Below are positions 1 through 6,773 of a DNA stretch of 13,641 bases, piece after piece. The notes under the pieces were generated by a model. The model saw only the letters and a program-made list of their open reading frames with translations, did not search any database and was not told the DNA's origin. Position 1 is the stretch's first letter. Each line of letters starts with the position of its first letter. The stretch is from an uncultured Bacillota bacterium. GTDB taxonomy: Bacteria; Bacillota; Dehalobacteriia; UBA4068. The stretch is from contig CAKRYM010000023.1 in assembly GCA_934427095.1 (NCBI GenBank), forward strand, positions 1 through 13,641, written 5' to 3'. A program made the translations under genes and the position numbers.

Positions 1-1752
1 AACGCCCTTGACGGAGTTGTAGACTTCATCGCAAACGTAGGTGAAGTAACCAGGTACGTAAGCGTCGGTGTAAGAGGTAGCACCGTCGAAGTCAGCAACG
101 TCTTCGTAAGCATACGTAGCGAAGTCGCTGTTGTCCAGGCTGTACAGGGAGTAACGATTCTGATCTTCCATCAGAACTTCGGTCTTTTTGCCGTCCAGAT
201 AGACATAGCTGCCGCTGATCTTGCTGATTTCAGCAGATTTCACGGGGTAGACCAAGAACAGGTTGATGTCGTAATCTTCTTCTTCACCGACCAAGCCAGC
301 GAAGTAGAGGACGTCGCCGTCTGCCAAGTCAGCAGCGGGGATGAATTTGTTGTTTTCCATGTCGTAGAACAACTGGAATTCGATTTCATCGTCTTCATCG
401 TAGTATTTGAAGGAGCCATCCAGATATTTCATGCGGCCGCCGACAACGTCTTTCATGTTGATCTTTTCGGTCTTCACTTCGTCCACGATGCCCCAAGAAC
501 GATTCATGAAATCTTCATAACCGTAGATGTAGTAGATTTCGCCGTCTTCATTGGTGTAAACCAAAGCGGTGTCTACATCGTTTTCACCACTGTGGGGGCT
601 CCAATCGCCAAGATAATGATCATTGATGAAGTCTTTAGCTTTGTAATCGGAAGCGTCGTAGTCCATCAGTTCGGAATCAGAGGTCACTTCGATGAAGAGG
701 ATTTCCCATTCATCTTCGTCGTCGTTCCAACGAATCAGGGCATCGCCGTCGTTACCAGCCAAGGTAACCAAGTCAGCGCCGTAGATGTAGTAGTTGGAAG
801 CAACTTCCAGATTGGAGATGTCATCCCAGTAATCATCGTTACCATTACCATTCTCGTTATAATAGTCACCATAGAAGGTCAGTTCGCCGTCTTCCAAGCT
901 CCAAGCAGCGCCTTCCTTCAGGTTTTCTTCGTTTTCATTACGACCGTCATTGCCGAAGATCAGCCCAACGTAGGCGGGATAGCAGTCAAAGACTTCGCTC
1001 AGCATGGTGCCGTTCTGGGTTTCGCCATTGTCTTCGTTGGTGTACAAAGCGCTGTAGGTGTAACCATCGGGATCAACGTAATTGTCGTTGATGGCGGAGA
1101 TCACGCCGGACAGGGAGTTGTTACCAACATAGGTGACCATGAATTCGTCCAGAGTGTTGTCAGCCATGACAGCCATATCGGCACGGTTGATCGCCTTAGG
1201 ACCAACATAGTCAGTGTACTTGGTCAGACCCATTTTCACAGCTTTGTTGCTGTAGTCAGCGGGCCAAACGCCAGGCAGGTTGTCATCGTAGCCCAGAGCA
1301 CGCAGGATAACGGTGGCAAATTCCTGATAAGTAACAGTGCTGGTAGGAGCAAAGACCAAAGAAGTGGTGGAAACACCCTTCATCAGACCCAGCTCATAGC
1401 AGAGGTTGATGTAACCTTCGGACCAACGGCCTTCAGCGATGTCGCCGAAAGAAGATCTGAAAGATGCATACAGATCAACAGCATCTTCGTTGCCGCTCAG
1501 GTAAACAGCGATTTTAGCCAGCTGTTCACGGGTGAAGTAGGTGTCGCCAGCGTAGGCGCCGCCCCAACCATTCATACCGTCAATTACGCCGAGAGCAGTC
1601 AAGCGGTAGATAGCTACCTGCTGCTCTTCAGTCAATTTGGCGACGTCGGTATAATCCGGGATCTCGTTGTCGTTCCAGGTTACTGCGGAAGCAGTAGCTG
1701 CAAACGCGAAGACCATGACCATCGCCAGAAGAACAACAATCAATTTCTTCAT
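1..1752 (-). CDS. S-layer protein with three SLH domains (3' end outside window)
   Basis: The frame is open from the ATG at 1750-1752 to the window edge, 584 codons without a stop, so the C-terminus is missing. Residues 1-23 form a signal peptide (MKK, hydrophobic core, cleavage after ATASA). Three S-layer homology domains follow at about residues 35-87, 98-155 and 160-202, with landmarks such as LTALGVIDG, FTREQLAKIAV, WSEGYINL, LGLMKG and INRADMAVM. SLH domains anchor exported proteins to cell-wall secondary polymers. The remaining visible part, about residues 203-584, is rich in Asp, Glu, Asn and Tyr, as expected of a surface-exposed beta-rich region; no enzyme motif was seen. The start is fixed by AGGAGG at 1761-1766, 8 nt upstream. 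The gene avoids TTA, CTA and TCA codons completely, which suggests strong codon selection and high expression. It has a long structured leader. It could be the main S-layer protein or another abundant SLH surface protein. Confidence 0.92.
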   Translation of the reverse strand, partial: MKKLIVVLLAMVMVFAFAATASAVTWNDNEIPDYTDVAKLTEEQQVAIYRLTALGVIDGMNGWGGAYAGDTYFTREQLAKIAVYLSGNEDAVDLYASFRSSFGDIAEGRWSEGYINLCYELGLMKGVSTTSLVFAPTSTVTYQEFATVILRALGYDDNLPGVWPADYSNKAVKMGLTKYTDYVGPKAINRADMAVMADNTLDEFMVTYVGNNSLSGVISAINDNYVDPDGYTYSALYTNEDNGETQNGTMLSEVFDCYPAYVGLIFGNDGRNENEENLKEGAAWSLEDGELTFYGDYYNENGNGNDDYWDDISNLEVASNYYIYGADLVTLAGNDGDALIRWNDDEDEWEILFIEVTSDSELMDYDASDYKAKDFINDHYLGDWSPHSGENDVDTALVYTNEDGEIYYIYGYEDFMNRSWGIVDEVKTEKINMKDVVGGRMKYLDGSFKYYDEDDEIEFQLFYDMENNKFIPAADLADGDVLYFAGLVGEEEDYDINLFLVYPVKSAEISKISGSYVYLDGKKTEVLMEDQNRYSLYSLDNSDFATYAYEDVADFDGATSYTDAYVPGYFTYVCDEVYNSVKGV

Positions 1753-1785
1753 TGCTTTTTCCTCCTAATTGGATTTCAGTGAATT

Positions 1786-2102
1786 AACCGGCCAGCGTTT
1801 ATACGTTCCGGTTCTTCGTTCATTCCCTCTGTACTAGCCTACAGATTTCCTGAACGGAATACCTCTTTGCCAAGTTCATTTCCAGTTTCCGTCGGGTGCC
1901 GGGCGCCATCGCGAGTCATCCCAGCCATTTTCTTTCGAAACTATGGCCAAAAACGGCCGCACGGGAAAAACCCGTGATCAACATCTGCCATGTCCACAGC
2001 AGATAGCGCACCCACCCGTTCATCCATGGTGGACAGTCACTTCTGAACGGGGATAGCCAGTAAACAGGTGAAACCCCTTAAGGCGTTAGGCCCGTTTACT
2101 GG
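1786..2102 (-). promoter_or_regulatory. Structured 5' leader of the S-layer gene
   Basis: Read on the minus strand, this untranslated stretch contains a chain of inverted repeats. In transcript order they are: CCAGTAAAC/GTTTACTGG (2094-2102 with 2057-2065); CCCGTTCA/TGAACGGG (2044-2051 with 2015-2022); ATCTGC/GCAGAT (1999-2004 with 1983-1988); CACGGG-TTTTT-CCCGTG (1960-1976); GGCC-GTTTTT-GGCC (1945-1958); AGTTTC/GAAACT (1937-1942 with 1884-1889), enclosing further short pairings; CGTTCA/TGAACG (1851-1856 with 1817-1822), with an inner TCTGTA/TACAGA stem and a symmetric 5x5 purine internal loop; and AACCGG/CCGGTT (1808-1813 with 1786-1791), just before the ribosome binding site. None has a T-run typical of a terminator. 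Long leaders are common on S-layer mRNAs and often stabilise the message. A ligand- or protein-responsive RNA is also possible. It matches no riboswitch class I could recognise. The pairings are seen in the sequence; the function is inferred. Confidence 0.6.
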
Positions 2103-2270
2103 TTCTCAATATAAATACAACACCCTTGCCGAATTTCTTGCAAAAAAAATGAAAAAATTTTTCACATTCCCGAAAAAAATAGCCAAGCCCTACGTTTACT
2201 TGGGTTTTACCCAAATTCTTTTTCCCCGCCGGACAAAAAGAAAAAGACTTATTATAATTATGAAGAAATA
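2103..2270 (-). promoter_or_regulatory. AT-rich upstream region, possible S-layer promoter
   Basis: This stretch lies between the antiporter terminator and the hairpin-rich leader and must hold, or lie next to, the S-layer promoter. A perfect TATAAT is read on the minus strand at 2251-2256, but the hexamer 17 nt upstream (TGGCTT, inside the terminator stem) is a poor -35. A second candidate, TTGCAA with a 17-nt spacer and TTGTAT near 2121-2149, has a weak -10. A small hairpin TTGGGT-TTT-ACCCAA lies at 2200-2214. I cannot decide which promoter is used. No coding region here has a plausible ribosome binding site. Confidence 0.35.
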
Positions 2271-2271
2271 C

Positions 2272-2298
2272 AAAAGCCACCGCTTTTTAAGCGGTGGC
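2272..2298 (-). terminator. Intrinsic terminator of the compact antiporter gene
   Basis: A perfect 8-bp stem, GCCACCGC (2276-2283) and GCGGTGGC (2291-2298), has a 7-nt A/T loop. On the minus strand it is followed at once by TTTTGTATTT. It lies 25 bp past the stop codon of the antiporter gene and separates it from the S-layer unit. Confidence 0.85.
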
Positions 2299-2323
2299 CA
2301 ATGGCAATCCTTAATAAAAACCA

Positions 2324-3475
2324 TCATTTCATTTGCAGCTTTAAGAAAATAGGACTCACTACCGTGGTGACAATCACCATCAGAATGGTTGCAGAAAGGA
2401 TCTCCGGATTCACCAGCCCAGCGTTCACCCCTTTATCCGCCACCACCAGTGCAACTTCACCCCGGCATACCATGCCAATCCCAATGCTCAAGGCATCTTT
2501 ATTGTTAAAGCCGCCTAATTTGGCGCCAAGGCTCCCCCCTACCAACTTACTGACAATGGCCACCAGGGTCAAGAGCAGCGCAAACAGCAACATATCCCCA
2601 CCAACGCCGCTTAAATCCGTCTTAATACCAATATTGGCGAAAAAGATGGGCGCGAAAATCGCATAAGACAGCACCGTCATCTTTTGGGCGATATACCCCT
2701 TGCTCCGGCAGTTGCAGAGAATCAAGCCGGCAAAATACGCGCCGGTAATATCCGCTACCCCAAACCATTCTTCCGCCACATAAGACAAAAGCAAGCAAAA
2801 GGCAAAGCTCACAATGGTGGTGCGGTGTTTATACTCATTAAAGGGGAATAGCCGGGAAAAATGATAAATCACAAAGGCCACCACACCCAGGAAAACAAAG
2901 AATAGCCCAATACCACCCAGGGTCCTACCAATGCTCACCCCTTCTGTGCTGAAGCTGGAAAGCAAAGTCAAGGCAATAATGCCCAGCACATCGTCGATAA
3001 TGGCAGCGCCTAAAATAGAGGTGCCCATGCGCCCCTCAAATTTGCCCATTTCCCGCAAAGCTTCCACCGTAATACTGACAGAAGTAGCCATGAGGATAAC
3101 CCCAATAAAGCCCGCTTTGAGCAACATATATTCTTCGCCACTCCCCTGGAAAAAGAGCAAGTAAAGGCCCATGCCCATCAATAAGGGGACAATTACGCCG
3201 CAAACAGCGATCAGCATAGCGGCCATGCCGCATTTTTTCAGTTCCCGCAAATCTGTATCCAGCCCGGCGATAAACATCAAAATAATGACCCCAATTTCCG
3301 AGGACACCGTGAGGAATTCCGCCTCGTGCACCACGCCTAAGCAACAGGGGCCGATGATAATGCCCGCCAAAAGCGCCCCTACCACCTGGGGCATATGTAC
3401 TTTTTCTGAGGTCAGCCCAAGAATCTTTGTAGACAAGAGAATGACCGCAATCCATAACAGCAAAGAGTAATCCAT
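2324..3475 (-). CDS. CPA2-family Na+(K+)/H+ antiporter, compact form
   Basis: This 383-residue protein is almost entirely hydrophobic, with about 11-13 predicted membrane segments filling the whole length. That is the size of a bare Na+/H+ exchanger domain without a cytoplasmic regulatory tail. Family signatures are the early PQVVGALLAGIIIGP stretch (about residues 29-43), the IGVIILMFIAGLDTD segment (about 61-75), the ATSVSITV motif at about 130-137, which corresponds to an unwound helix in this fold, and AAIIDDVLG with the paired aspartates D161 and D162. In characterised relatives such as NapA and NhaA a DD pair marks electrogenic exchange. CRGEVALVVA near the C-terminus is also typical. 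The start is supported by AAAGGAGAGG just upstream. The gene has its own promoter and terminator, so it is probably monocistronic. Whether Na+ or K+ is carried cannot be read from the sequence. Confidence 0.9.
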   Translation of the reverse strand: MDYSLLLWIAVILLSTKILGLTSEKVHMPQVVGALLAGIIIGPCCLGVVHEAEFLTVSSEIGVIILMFIAGLDTDLRELKKCGMAAMLIAVCGVIVPLLMGMGLYLLFFQGSGEEYMLLKAGFIGVILMATSVSITVEALREMGKFEGRMGTSILGAAIIDDVLGIIALTLLSSFSTEGVSIGRTLGGIGLFFVFLGVVAFVIYHFSRLFPFNEYKHRTTIVSFAFCLLLSYVAEEWFGVADITGAYFAGLILCNCRSKGYIAQKMTVLSYAIFAPIFFANIGIKTDLSGVGGDMLLFALLLTLVAIVSKLVGGSLGAKLGGFNNKDALSIGIGMVCRGEVALVVADKGVNAGLVNPEILSATILMVIVTTVVSPIFLKLQMK

Positions 3476-3535
3476 ATTTCCTCTCCTTTGGAAAAGCCCT
3501 GCTTTCCCTTTTGTTTTCTCCTTTTTTGTACCCCT

Positions 3536-3564
3536 ATCATAGCATCGGCTTTTGGGAATAGCAA
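3536..3564 (-). promoter_or_regulatory. Promoter of the compact antiporter gene
   Basis: On the minus strand, TTGCTA (3559-3564) is followed by a 17-nt spacer and TATGAT (3536-3541). The -10 is preceded by TGC, giving an extended -10 element. It lies about 60 bp upstream of the antiporter start and downstream of the flavin reductase terminator. Confidence 0.75.
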
Positions 3565-3610
3565 TTTAAAAGTTTATTCGGTTTAATAAAAATATTCACA
3601 CAATTCCAAC

Positions 3611-3644
3611 AAAAAACCGTCCTTAGCCCGAGGGCTAAGGACGG
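3611..3644 (-). terminator. Intrinsic terminator of the flavin reductase-rubredoxin gene
   Basis: A perfect 13-bp inverted repeat, CCGTCCTTAGCCC (3617-3629) and GGGCTAAGGACGG (3632-3644), has a very tight loop. On the minus strand it is followed by TTTTTTG. It lies about 30 bp past the stop codon of the flavin reductase gene. Confidence 0.93.
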
Positions 3645-3674
3645 AAATAGACGCCTATCAGCAAAAATGCCGGC

Positions 3675-4283
3675 TTACCGCAGTTCAAAATCTACCGCGC
3701 CATGTTTACAAATGGGGCAAATGAAATCCGGCGGCAACTCTTCCCCTTCATACACATACCCGCAAATGCGGCAAACCCACTGTTTCTTCTCCCCGCTTTT
3801 CGGTACGGGTTTGGGCTTTACCTCATTTTGATAATAGGTATAGGTCATGGTGGGAATTTGGTTAAAAACCTGCGCCTGCTCCATGGATACCACAAATAGG
3901 CTGTGGGTACCCATGTCAATCTGCTGCCGTACCGTGCAGCTCATGGCCGCATTGGTATATTCCGGCAAATAGGCAATCCCATTGGCCGCGCGGGTAATGG
4001 TTTTTTCTTCGGCAAATTTATTGGTATTCCGGCCGCTGGCAAAACCAAAACGCTGAAACAGGGAAAAAGGAGCCGTTTGATTTAATACGGACAGATTTAA
4101 TTCCCCGGTTTTCTGAATCATGTCATGGGTATAGTTCTGCTTATTTACCCCTACCAGCAACCGAATCGGGTCAGAAGTAATCTGTGCTACGGTATTAATG
4201 ATGCAGCCATTATCCTTTAATCCATCTGCTGCGGTAAGCACATATAAACCATAGCCAATTTGAAATAATGCCTTGGTATCCAT
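3675..4283 (-). CDS. Flavin reductase-like protein fused to C-terminal rubredoxin
   Basis: The first 150 or so of 202 residues match the FMN-binding flavin reductase-like fold. The characteristic opening is a short N-terminus, then YGLYVLTAADG, NGCIINTVAQITSDP and LLVGVNKQNYTHDMI, with a later segment FQRFGFASGRNTNKF. After a Pro/Lys linker (PKPVPKSGEKK) comes a short rubredoxin domain with iron-ligand cysteines C171, C174, C189 and C192 (CRICG and CPICK). The 14-residue spacing between the two pairs is shorter than in free rubredoxin and nearer the rubrerythrin type. This architecture is that of high-molecular-weight rubredoxin (Hrb) of Moorella, which passes electrons from NADH to the flavodiiron protein FprA. 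I infer an electron-shuttle role in O2/NO or flavin reduction in the cytoplasm; no FprA gene is in the window. The start has GGAGGG 8 nt upstream. The gene has its own promoter and a strong terminator. Confidence 0.9.
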   Translation of the reverse strand: MDTKALFQIGYGLYVLTAADGLKDNGCIINTVAQITSDPIRLLVGVNKQNYTHDMIQKTGELNLSVLNQTAPFSLFQRFGFASGRNTNKFAEEKTITRAANGIAYLPEYTNAAMSCTVRQQIDMGTHSLFVVSMEQAQVFNQIPTMTYTYYQNEVKPKPVPKSGEKKQWVCRICGYVYEGEELPPDFICPICKHGAVDFELR

Positions 4284-4334
4284 GGGGTTTACCCTCCATT
4301 TTCTTTTTCTAGGGCTTATGCCGCCTCTGTGCCT

Positions 4335-4343
4335 AGTATAGCA
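4335..4343 (-). promoter_or_regulatory. Extended -10 promoter of the flavin reductase gene
   Basis: On the minus strand TGC is directly followed by TATACT (4335-4340), about 50 bp upstream of the start codon. No good -35 is found at 16-18 nt, so the extended -10 probably carries recognition, perhaps with an activator. The upstream bases overlap the end of the large antiporter gene. Confidence 0.55.
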
Positions 4344-4349
4344 TATGTT

Positions 4350-4376
4350 TCAAGATTTATCAGTAATTATTCTTGA
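4350..4376. promoter_or_regulatory. Inverted repeat, possible operator
   Basis: TCAAGA (4350-4355) and TCTTGA (4371-4376) form perfect 6-bp arms around a 15-nt AT-rich core. The element covers the -35 zone of the flavin reductase promoter and the stop codon of the large antiporter (4367-4369). It could be an operator or, less likely, a weak 3' hairpin. No T-run follows on either strand. The repeat is seen; its function is a guess. Confidence 0.3.
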
Positions 4377-6673
4377 TAATTTTCAAAACTTTTCTGCGTA
4401 CTGCTTTCTTCTGCACCAGACATTAAACCAAGCTGTGCCAGCTTGTTCATCATGCTTTCGCCCCCCAGTACCCAGATCAAATCCCCGGCATTGATCTGCA
4501 TATCCACCGGCGGGTCCATCACCGGATAATTATCCTTCTGCAACCCTAAAAGCAGGCAGTCCATTTTCTGGCGAATACCAGAATCCCGCACCGTACGGTT
4601 GACAAAAGGTGCGTCCGCTGTGGTTTTTACCGCACAGCAATACAAGGCCTTGTCGTTTTCCTCTTCCTCCAGAGCCACGAAACGCCGGAGCGTCATGCCT
4701 GGTTGCTCGGCTTCCACTTGCAAAGCCTGCCAGAAAATCTTCAACACCTTTTCTGGAGCCAATACCCAAACCCGATCCCCAGTAGAAATTTCCTGTTCAC
4801 TGCCAGGCATCAACTGGATCTTTTTGCCATGCTGAATGCGGATCACATTCACACTGTAACGGCGGCCCCAGTTTAAGGCCTGTAAAGTCTGGCCGTTTTC
4901 CGTTTCCCGGGCAATAAAGCTGCCCACATAAAGCTGTTCGTCCAGCCATTCCACGGATTTTGAACCGCTGCGGTCCAAGGAACGCTCATTAAAGTTGGCT
5001 AAGAAACGCGCCTCAAATTTTAAATAATAGGTAGCCATACGATTCGACCCGCCGATCAACAGCAGGGCCGCTGCCAATACCGGCGCCAGCCACAAGGCCT
5101 TGAAGCCAAAGACCTGCTGCAAAGGAAGAACCGCCAAAAATACCAGCAAGCCTAAACGCAACACCGTCAAGGCAATCAAGGGTAGACGGAAGGAACGCCC
5201 CTTGACCCATAAAGCCGTAAAGGTATGATTGTTCCGATCCAACATGGGCCGGACAAATAAGGCCATAACGCCATAAATCAGCGCCAAGGTAATCACTTTT
5301 GCAGCCAAGGCCGGCAAAAGCGGAGTGAGCCTGGGTAAGAGCAGGTTTACGCCCATGAGCATGACGCCGAACATCAGCACCCCATAAAAGCCGCAAACAA
5401 AGAAATACCGTTTAAAATAGGCTGCCCAATCCCCATCCTGTTCCTTTTCGCTTTGGTGCCGGTCTGTATTCTTTTCCAATTCCTGCAAAAGCTTTGCCGG
5501 CAAATGGTGTTCCAGCCAAGGTACCGCCTTGCCCGCAAAGTTAATGCAAAAAGGCGTGGTAAAGGTCGTGAGTACGGAAACCATGACCACAATGGGATAG
5601 AGGAAATCCCCTGTTACGCCCAGGGATTCCCCTAAGGAAGCAATGATGAAGGCAAATTCCCCGATTTGCGCCAGGGAAAACCCGCCGTGTACCGCATTCT
5701 CCAAGCTCTGACCGGACAGGAGAAAACCGCAGGTAGAAAAAATCAGTTTGCCCACAATGGTCAGTACGGTAATGATCAAAATGGGCAGCCAGTATTCCAA
5801 AAGCAGCGCCGGGTTGACCATCATACCCACGGAAAGGAAGAATACCGCGCCGAACAAATCCTTGACCCCAGTGGCCAAATGTTCCACCCGTTCCGCATGG
5901 ACCGTGCCAGCCAGCAAAGAACCAGCCAAAAAAGCGCCCAAAGCAGAGGAAAAGCCCAGAGCATCGGCGAGCAACACCATGCCGAAACAAATCCCTAAGG
6001 AAAAAATGAGCAAGGTCTCATCGCTCATCAGCTTAGAAGTACGTTTTAGCAGGGTTGGCAGGACAAAAATCCCCAAAATTAGCCACAAGGCCAAATACAA
6101 AATGAGCAACAATAAGCTAACCGCCAAGTCCAGGCCGGAAATATTCCGGCTCACGGAAATGGTGGAAAGCACAATCATCATGAAAATCCCAGCAATGTCC
6201 TCAATGACCAAAGTGCCAAAGACCAGCTCGGTAAAGGGCTTTCCTTTTAAGCCCAGCTCATCAAAAGCCTTAATGATAATGGTAGTGGAACTCATGGACA
6301 ACATCCCGCCTAAGAATATACTGTCCATCACCGTCCAGCCCATCAACTGCCCGGCCGAAAAGCCCGCCAGCAGCATGCCCAATACTTCCACCATAGCGGT
6401 GATAAAGCCGGTACCGCCTACGGAAGCCAACTTGTGCAAGTTGAATTCCAGCCCCAAATAAAACATCAGGACAATAATGCCGATTTCTTTCCAGGTTTCC
6501 ACGGAGCTGGTGTCCATCACCGTGGGCAACCAGTCAAAATACGGGCTCAGTAGGAATCCGGCGACAATATAGCCTAAAACCAAAGGCTGATTCAGTTTTT
6601 TGAAAATCAGCGTGACGCAAGCCGCAGTCAACAGCATCAAAGCCAAGTCTGAGATCAGGGCAGGCAAATGCAT
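4367..6673 (-). CDS. Large CPA2 cation:H+ antiporter with two C-terminal TrkA-C domains
   Basis: The protein has 768 residues from the preferred start. Residues 1 to about 385 are a Kef-type exchanger domain: LNQPLVLGYIVAGFLLSP, IGIIVLMFYLGLEF, MLSMSSTTIIIKAFDELG at about 124-141, and LVIEDIAGI with the E-D pair near 158-159. A charged linker is followed by a second membrane block of about four segments (about 425-560). Two soluble domains then resemble TrkA-C (RCK_C): one at about 580-645 (GSFIARE, STGDRVWVLAP) and one at about 680-750 (NRTVRDSGIRQ, INAGDLIWVLGG). No Rossmann-type RCK-N domain with its GxGxxG motif is visible, unlike classical KefB/KefC. Probable role: K+ or Na+/H+ exchange gated by a ligand bound by the TrkA-C domains. 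An in-frame ATG two codons upstream (6677-6679) lies only 1 nt from the ribosome binding site, so the ATG at 6671-6673 is preferred. The gene lies about 100 bp after the ABC operon with no terminator between. Confidence 0.9.
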   Translation of the reverse strand: MHLPALISDLALMLLTAACVTLIFKKLNQPLVLGYIVAGFLLSPYFDWLPTVMDTSSVETWKEIGIIVLMFYLGLEFNLHKLASVGGTGFITAMVEVLGMLLAGFSAGQLMGWTVMDSIFLGGMLSMSSTTIIIKAFDELGLKGKPFTELVFGTLVIEDIAGIFMMIVLSTISVSRNISGLDLAVSLLLLILYLALWLILGIFVLPTLLKRTSKLMSDETLLIFSLGICFGMVLLADALGFSSALGAFLAGSLLAGTVHAERVEHLATGVKDLFGAVFFLSVGMMVNPALLLEYWLPILIITVLTIVGKLIFSTCGFLLSGQSLENAVHGGFSLAQIGEFAFIIASLGESLGVTGDFLYPIVVMVSVLTTFTTPFCINFAGKAVPWLEHHLPAKLLQELEKNTDRHQSEKEQDGDWAAYFKRYFFVCGFYGVLMFGVMLMGVNLLLPRLTPLLPALAAKVITLALIYGVMALFVRPMLDRNNHTFTALWVKGRSFRLPLIALTVLRLGLLVFLAVLPLQQVFGFKALWLAPVLAAALLLIGGSNRMATYYLKFEARFLANFNERSLDRSGSKSVEWLDEQLYVGSFIARETENGQTLQALNWGRRYSVNVIRIQHGKKIQLMPGSEQEISTGDRVWVLAPEKVLKIFWQALQVEAEQPGMTLRRFVALEEEENDKALYCCAVKTTADAPFVNRTVRDSGIRQKMDCLLLGLQKDNYPVMDPPVDMQINAGDLIWVLGGESMMNKLAQLGLMSGAEESSTQKSFENYQE

Positions 6674-6680
6674 AATCATT

Positions 6681-6684
6681 CTCC
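6681..6684 (-). promoter_or_regulatory. Ribosome binding site that decides the large antiporter start
   Basis: AAAAAGGAG is read on the minus strand and ends at 6681. The first in-frame ATG (6677-6679) is 1 nt away, too close for initiation, while the second (6671-6673) is 7 nt away. The shorter protein is therefore favoured. Confidence 0.7.
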
Positions 6685-6773
6685 TTTTTCTTATCTTCTT
6701 TAATAATTAAGCACCGGCCGCCCTTTTCCTCTCAGCCTGATCATTCTTTACAAAATCTTGACTTCTCTTGCGC

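Noticed and set aside
592..1782. Long plus-strand open frame of 396 codons
   Set aside because: It lies exactly antisense to the S-layer codons, has no ribosome binding site, and its Val/Ile-rich translation matches no family. It is open only because the real gene lacks TTA, CTA and TCA codons.
1945..1976. Tandem hairpins CACGGG-TTTTT-CCCGTG and GGCC-GTTTTT-GGCC as a terminator pair
   Set aside because: The T-runs are in the loops, not after the stems, so neither can act as an intrinsic terminator. They are treated as part of the leader structure.
1786..2102. Known riboswitch (cyclic di-GMP, SAM, TPP, cobalamin) in the S-layer leader
   Set aside because: I could not find the conserved core sequences of these classes, so no class name is given.
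2086..2280. Small minus-strand frame of 64 codons in the S-layer leader region
   Set aside because: It starts with GTG inside the terminator stem, has no ribosome binding site, and encodes a Phe/Lys-rich low-complexity peptide from AT-rich DNA.
2068..2352. Plus-strand frame of 94 codons
   Set aside because: It runs through the S-layer leader hairpins, the AT-rich region and the antiporter terminator into the antiporter gene. There is no ribosome binding site and no recognisable domain.
5748..6461. Plus-strand frame of 237 codons
   Set aside because: It is antisense to the membrane domain of the large antiporter. The Ser/Lys/Pro-rich translation is typical of an antisense shadow, and the true gene has clear motifs.
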